Assembly (NCBI GenBank): GCA_903642325.1
Contig: CAHJWM010000020.1
Location: forward strand, 28,735-92,734
Source of the DNA: Myxococcales bacterium
Lineage (GTDB): Bacteria; Myxococcota_A; Polyangia; Polyangiales; Polyangiaceae
DNA: 64,000 nt
Direction of reading: 5' to 3'
Shown: piece by piece, positions 60,305 through 64,000 of the stretch
Position numbering within the stretch: position 1 is the stretch's first letter
How the letters are laid out: each line of letters starts with the position of its first letter
Program-made: the position numbers and the translations under genes
The notes under the pieces: generated by a model
Told to the model about the DNA's origin: nothing
Seen by the model: only the letters and a program-made list of their open reading frames with translations
Databases searched by the model: none

Positions 60305-61924
60305 ATGAACCATCGGGCACTAGCCGCCTTCGGGATTTCAATCGCCCTGTTGAGTGGCCATGCGCGCGCGCAGGACGACGACGACGACGCCGAGAGCGCG
60401 CCGGCCAAAAAGGGTGACGCCTCCGCGCCTGCGGCCACGGCCAAGCCCCCTGCCAGCCAAGAGGTCGACACGAGTACGACCGTCAAAGCGAAAGCTCCCG
60501 ATTCGCACGACGCCGTGGCCACCGTCGCGGCCGAGCCGACGGAGACGAGCCCAGCCCCTGAACGGGCGCCCGTCTACGGCAAGCGCGGCGACTGGTTCGT
60601 TGCACCCTATGGTTACGCCCGCTTGGACGCGCTCGAGGATTCGACGCAATCGTTCGAAGATGGCATTCAGCCGAACCTCATCGCGCGGCCGGGTACTTAC
60701 AGGGGTGATCATCAGCGCTCGTCCTTCACCGCGAGGGATTCTCGACTTGGCGTGTTCGTCGGTGCGCCCACGTTCGAAGGCGTTCGTTCTTCCGCGCAAA
60801 TCGAGCTCGACTTTTACGGCTTGGTACCGAGCGACGCGCGCCGCGCGGACAGTGTCATCTTCGGCCCCGTGCGCATCCGGCACGCGTTCCTGAAGATGGA
60901 GACCAAGGTCGTCGATGTCGTCGCCGGCCAGTACTACGACCTGTTTGGCTGGGGCAGCTACTTCTATCCGGCCACGGTCGCTTACTTGGGCGTGCCGGGT
61001 ATGGTCTATCACCGCGCTCCGCAGCTTCGGCTCGAGAAGAAGATTCGCGCGGGCGATATCGAAGTCATGGCGGCCGTCGCGGCCGTGCGCGCCGGCGAAC
61101 GCGACTCGGGGGTTCCTGACGGACAAGCCGGTCTCAAAATTGCGTATAACGGTTGGTCCGGCGCCGCGATCCCCGGCTTCGGCCGCCCGGTGCTGGCGCC
61201 GCTTTCGGTCGGCGTGTCCGGCGTAATCCGTCACTTTCAAACGCCGGCCTTCGAGTCCGAGCCCGGGTCGCACTCGGTCTCCACCAATGGCTCCGGCGTC
61301 TCGGTAGACGTACTGATTCCGATCATCCCGGCGAAGGCCATGACTGATCACGGCAACGCGCTGACCTTCACGGGCGAGTTCAGCACCGGCACCGGTATCG
61401 CGGACATGTACACCGGCATGGACGGCGGCTCGCGCTTCCCTACGCTGCCAAACCCTTCCAATAATCCGATTGCACCCACGTATGCCTCGAACGTCGATCC
61501 CGGGCTCGTCACGTTCGACCGCAACTCCAACCTCAAGACCGTCAACTGGCAAGCCTTCGTGCTCGGCGGTCAGTACTACTTGCCCATCGGCGGCGGGCGC
61601 GTTTGGGTCGCCGGCATCTATTCGCAGATCAAGTCGAACAACATCAAGACCCTCACTCCATCGACCAGCTACGGCGGCATCTTCACAAAGATGGAGTACA
61701 TCGACGCCAACGTGGGCTGGGACATCACGCCTGCCCTGGTGCTCGGCTTGTCTTTCCAAACCGTAAAGCAAACGTTCGGCGATGTATCGGCACCCGACCC
61801 CGTTTACGGGGCTAACCCGGGCACGTCATTGGGTAGTGTTCAGATTGGCGTCCCGGGTACCGGCGGCGTGCCGGCCAGCGCGCGAAACAACCGAGGCCAG
61901 CTCAGCCTGGCGCTGTTCTTCTGA
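60305..61924 (+). CDS. Outer-membrane porin-like beta-barrel protein
   Basis: This 539-residue protein has a signal peptide (ALAAFGISIALLSGHARA), an acidic Asp run, an Ala/Pro/Thr linker, and a barrel part from about residue 95. Strand pattern and phrases such as PYGYARLDALEDSTQ, TARDSRLGVFVGAP, AQIELDFYG, KVVDVVAGQYYDLFGWGSYFYP and a final LSLALFF with a terminal aromatic match outer-membrane porins of the DcaP-like or phosphate-selective type. The ATG at 60305 has CGGAGA upstream. The transported substrate is unknown. It is followed 16 nt later by a lipoprotein gene. Confidence 0.82.
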   Translation: MNHRALAAFGISIALLSGHARAQDDDDDAESAPAKKGDASAPAATAKPPASQEVDTSTTVKAKAPDSHDAVATVAAEPTETSPAPERAPVYGKRGDWFVAPYGYARLDALEDSTQSFEDGIQPNLIARPGTYRGDHQRSSFTARDSRLGVFVGAPTFEGVRSSAQIELDFYGLVPSDARRADSVIFGPVRIRHAFLKMETKVVDVVAGQYYDLFGWGSYFYPATVAYLGVPGMVYHRAPQLRLEKKIRAGDIEVMAAVAAVRAGERDSGVPDGQAGLKIAYNGWSGAAIPGFGRPVLAPLSVGVSGVIRHFQTPAFESEPGSHSVSTNGSGVSVDVLIPIIPAKAMTDHGNALTFTGEFSTGTGIADMYTGMDGGSRFPTLPNPSNNPIAPTYASNVDPGLVTFDRNSNLKTVNWQAFVLGGQYYLPIGGGRVWVAGIYSQIKSNNIKTLTPSTSYGGIFTKMEYIDANVGWDITPALVLGLSFQTVKQTFGDVSAPDPVYGANPGTSLGSVQIGVPGTGGVPASARNNRGQLSLALFF

Positions 61925-61940
61925 GGGGTCTGGAGCTCGC

Positions 61941-62885
61941 ATGATGATCAAAAGCACGCCCCTCACGTCCTTTATCGCCTTCTGCGTGGTTCTCGCGGTC
62001 ACGACGCCCGCTTGCAAGCAAGCGGTTCACTGCGCGGAGCTCGGTGATTGCGGCGGTGACGCCCCCATCGGCACGTGGACACTGACGCCGGCTACTGCGA
62101 CCGAACCCGCCCACGGCTCCTGCATCGAGGACTTGTACGTTCCGGTCTCCGATCCGCGCCTCATCGGCGGCGGGGACGTTCCGGCGGCTCGCACCCCGCC
62201 GCCAGAGCCCGCTTTGTACGACTGGTGTGACGCTTTGATCACCAGCAGCGGCACGAGCATCACCACCCACGATGCGATCTTCTACCCGGAGAGCGCGCCG
62301 GTAGCGATCGCCTCGGTGCACTTCTCGAGCGACGGCACATTTTCTTCCGGTATCACGCGTACTGGGACCTACTATTTGGATTTCCCTGCGATTTGTATGC
62401 GCGAGTTCGGCGCGACCAACGGCAAGCTGATCGACCCCAAGCAGCCTGATTTGGGCACCGGAGACGTCTGCGCCCAGCTTCAGACGAAGGAGCGTGCGGC
62501 CGGTGCCGGCCCTGGCTCCTACCAAAATACGACCTGCGTGGACAACACGGCCGACCCTGGCGGTTGCGTGTGCGCGTTCGAAGATCAGGAAACCGGTGGC
62601 CCATCCGGCCGTTACGACCGCGTCGACAACAACACGATTGAGTTCTTATCCGATAAGAACTTCCCAAACTTGGTCACTTACTGCAACCAGGGCGGTAGCC
62701 TTCAGCTGACGGGTAAAGATGGCGAGTACTTGTTCGGCACGCGCGGGCTCCGTACATTGAATCTGAAGAAGTTCGTGCCCAATTGTGCGGACGGCAAGCA
62801 GGGCGAGGGTGAAGCGGGCGTCGACTGCGGCCCGGAATGCCCGACCACGGCCTGCCCGCCAGCAGCGGCACCTGCGGCGCCCTGA
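61941..62885 (+). CDS. Lipoprotein of unknown function paired with the porin
   Basis: This 314-residue protein starts at ATG 61941 with GGAG upstream and a lipoprotein signal (FIAFCVVLAVTTPAC). The mature part contains about a dozen Cys residues, a beta-rich region (PIGTWTLTPATATEPAHGSC, FSSDGTFSSGITRTGTYYLD) and a CVCAFEDQETGGPSGRY segment, ending in GVDCGPECPTTACPPA. A lipocalin-like or secreted-protein fold is possible, but I do not recognise a family. It lies 16 nt downstream of the porin gene, so the two are probably one unit. Confidence 0.68.
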   Translation: MMIKSTPLTSFIAFCVVLAVTTPACKQAVHCAELGDCGGDAPIGTWTLTPATATEPAHGSCIEDLYVPVSDPRLIGGGDVPAARTPPPEPALYDWCDALITSSGTSITTHDAIFYPESAPVAIASVHFSSDGTFSSGITRTGTYYLDFPAICMREFGATNGKLIDPKQPDLGTGDVCAQLQTKERAAGAGPGSYQNTTCVDNTADPGGCVCAFEDQETGGPSGRYDRVDNNTIEFLSDKNFPNLVTYCNQGGSLQLTGKDGEYLFGTRGLRTLNLKKFVPNCADGKQGEGEAGVDCGPECPTTACPPAAAPAAP

Positions 62886-62988
62886 GTCGTGACCGGCTGG
62901 GCCTAGTGCTCGGCCAATCGGGCCGCGGACAAACCTACCAGGCCACGACGAGCAAGCGCCGCGGCCTGGTGCGTCCGGAGACTTCGGA

Positions 62989-64000
62989 TTACTTCGCTTC
63001 GAGGCTCTTGAGGAACGTGCTGAACGCCGGGTTCGCCACGCCGTCATGACTCTGGTGTTGGTTGCCCGGCAGCAAGCACACGACCAGCGGGTAGAGAGCC
63101 GGACAACCGGTGATCTGCTTGCAGACCGTATCCGCGTTGCCGCCGCCAATTGCGTAGTTGTTGGTGGGGCTGTTCGGCCAATCCCCTCCCTTGCAGCCGT
63201 TGACCGAGATGGCGCGGTTAATCCCAACTACGTTACCGGCGAAACTATTTTCCGGATCATTGGTTTCACCTACCCAAATGCCGGCCATCGGTTTGCCCGT
63301 GCATACCGGTACGTAGGCCGGATCCGTCGGCAAGCCACCGGTGTTCGGCATGATGCCGCGAACTGGGCGCGTCGGGTCGCCCGCGTACTTGCAGCCGAGC
63401 TCATTCGCGAACCAGGCGCCGCTGCTGTTGCCGCTCGCGAACACGCGGTTTTTGTCGAAGCACAGCTGGGTGGCTAGCTTGTCGTACAAGTTCTCGTAGA
63501 ATGTCCAATCCACCGAGTCGTCGCCCTCTTTGTCGTCGAAGCAGCCTTGGTTGGGGTTGGTGGCGTGGTTGATGGCATTCGGGGGCGGCGTCAAACCGAC
63601 TCGGATGACCGTGTTGCCGGCGCTTGGCGCATTGCCCGCCGAGGGATCGGTCAGTGGGTAAACGTCCGTGCCCTTGCCGCCGCAGCCGGGACCTTCGAAG
63701 ACAATGGGATAGGCCTTGGCGTTGTTGTACCCGGTCGGCAAGGTCACGAAGTAGTTGCGATCGTACGCCCATGCGCCGCACACGCCGTGGTCCGCGCAGG
63801 GCGTGGTCTTCATGCCTTTGGTCGCGATGGTTTGCTGAGCAGACGTTTGCCCCGGCGCGAATGCACCCGGCGGCGCCATGCCACAGCCTGCCGTCTTGAC
63901 GACCGCCGTCACGTCTCCGACCGGGGCCGTACCGCCGCCGCCTCCGCCTGCTGCAGCGGGTGAGCCCGCAGCGCCGCCTGCGCCACCTGTAGGGCTTGCG
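62989..64000 (-). CDS. Secreted alpha/beta-hydrolase esterase (PHB-depolymerase/feruloyl-esterase-like), partial
   Basis: The frame continues past the right edge, so the N-terminus and signal sequence are missing. It begins with a Gly/Ala/Pro/Ser-rich linker typical of myxobacterial surface lipoproteins. The catalytic part has YDRNYFVTLPTGYNNAKAYP, an oxyanion-side EGPGCGG, a nucleophile elbow GNSSGAW, and a C-terminal HQSHDG stretch that can provide the His. Cysteines at regular positions (CADHGVCG, CFDDK, CKYAG, CTGKP) suggest disulfides. This is the PF10503/LpqC-like esterase type; the substrate (polyhydroxybutyrate, feruloyl ester or other) is not determined. Confidence 0.8.
   Translation of the reverse strand, partial: ASPTGGAGGAAGSPAAAGGGGGGTAPVGDVTAVVKTAGCGMAPPGAFAPGQTSAQQTIATKGMKTTPCADHGVCGAWAYDRNYFVTLPTGYNNAKAYPIVFEGPGCGGKGTDVYPLTDPSAGNAPSAGNTVIRVGLTPPPNAINHATNPNQGCFDDKEGDDSVDWTFYENLYDKLATQLCFDKNRVFASGNSSGAWFANELGCKYAGDPTRPVRGIMPNTGGLPTDPAYVPVCTGKPMAGIWVGETNDPENSFAGNVVGINRAISVNGCKGGDWPNSPTNNYAIGGGNADTVCKQITGCPALYPLVVCLLPGNQHQSHDGVANPAFSTFLKSLEAK

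Noticed and set aside
60338..61771. 477-codon minus-strand frame opposite the porin
   Set aside because: Long antisense frames are common at this GC; the plus strand has a signal peptide, ribosome binding site and porin pattern.
1..64000. CRISPR arrays, insertion sequences, prophage, tRNA or rRNA genes
   Set aside because: No direct-repeat/spacer arrays, transposase motifs, phage genes or RNA-gene signatures were seen on either strand.

Overview
The window is a high-GC, gene-dense chromosomal segment of a Gram-negative bacterium that looks like a myxobacterium (Myxococcota, probably near Polyangiales or Sorangiineae). The evidence is the mix of genes: a Ser/Thr kinase fused to a sigma-54 activator, an FHA-GGDEF protein, a cysteine-rich repeat lipoprotein of the Dickkopf-like type, several lipoproteins with Gly/Ala/Ser-rich linkers, a pilMNOPQ cluster and a FliA/WhiG-type sigma factor with no flagellar genes nearby. 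Many starts are GTG or TTG. I found no rRNA, tRNA, CRISPR array, insertion sequence or phage gene, so this reads as core chromosome rather than a recent island.

Layout. 1-5.8 kb: glutathione reductase (cut by the left edge), a Gfo/Idh/MocA oxidoreductase, a histidine kinase with a degenerate receiver, and a GNAT-recQ pair behind a perfect 14-bp palindrome. 6.2-9.8 kb: a cysteine-rich lipoprotein and a von Willebrand A lipoprotein. 9.8-16.4 kb: housekeeping genes (yhbY-orn, a glycosyltransferase, a phytoene-dehydrogenase-like oxidase, ruvC, lolA, a metallophosphoesterase). 16.6-22.1 kb: a radical SAM enzyme resembling the tetraether-lipid-synthase/MJ0619 group, convergent with a tightly coupled aminotransferase-LuxE-LuxC operon. 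22.1-29 kb: FHA-GGDEF, a glutaminase-less GlmS-like SIS protein, a GH9 cellulase-like lipoprotein and a large AraC regulator. 29-39.5 kb: a membrane MutS-like ATPase, a TonB-like C-terminal-domain protein, a DUF4380-like lipoprotein, an N-acetylglutamate-synthase-like protein, a SUV3-type helicase and an 896-residue exported protein. 39.6-42.9 kb: cdsA, glutamate dehydrogenase and a sigma factor.

43.3-57.6 kb is one long co-directional run. It holds pilMNOP-pilQ (type IV pilus alignment complex and secretin), then an outer-membrane beta-barrel candidate overlapping a 13-heme cytochrome c, then a small helical protein, a lipoprotein with one heme motif and a 1379-residue kinase/AAA+ regulator. 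The barrel-cytochrome-lipoprotein set has the gene logic of an outer-membrane electron conduit and is the most intriguing system here. The other strong candidate is the aminotransferase-LuxE-LuxC operon, which as a set could turn a carboxylic acid into an aldehyde and then an amine.

57.5-64 kb: eutB-eutC (ethanolamine ammonia-lyase) without microcompartment genes, an outer-membrane porin with a partner lipoprotein, and a secreted esterase cut by the right edge. All assignments come from reading motifs and gene context by eye; no database search was run.
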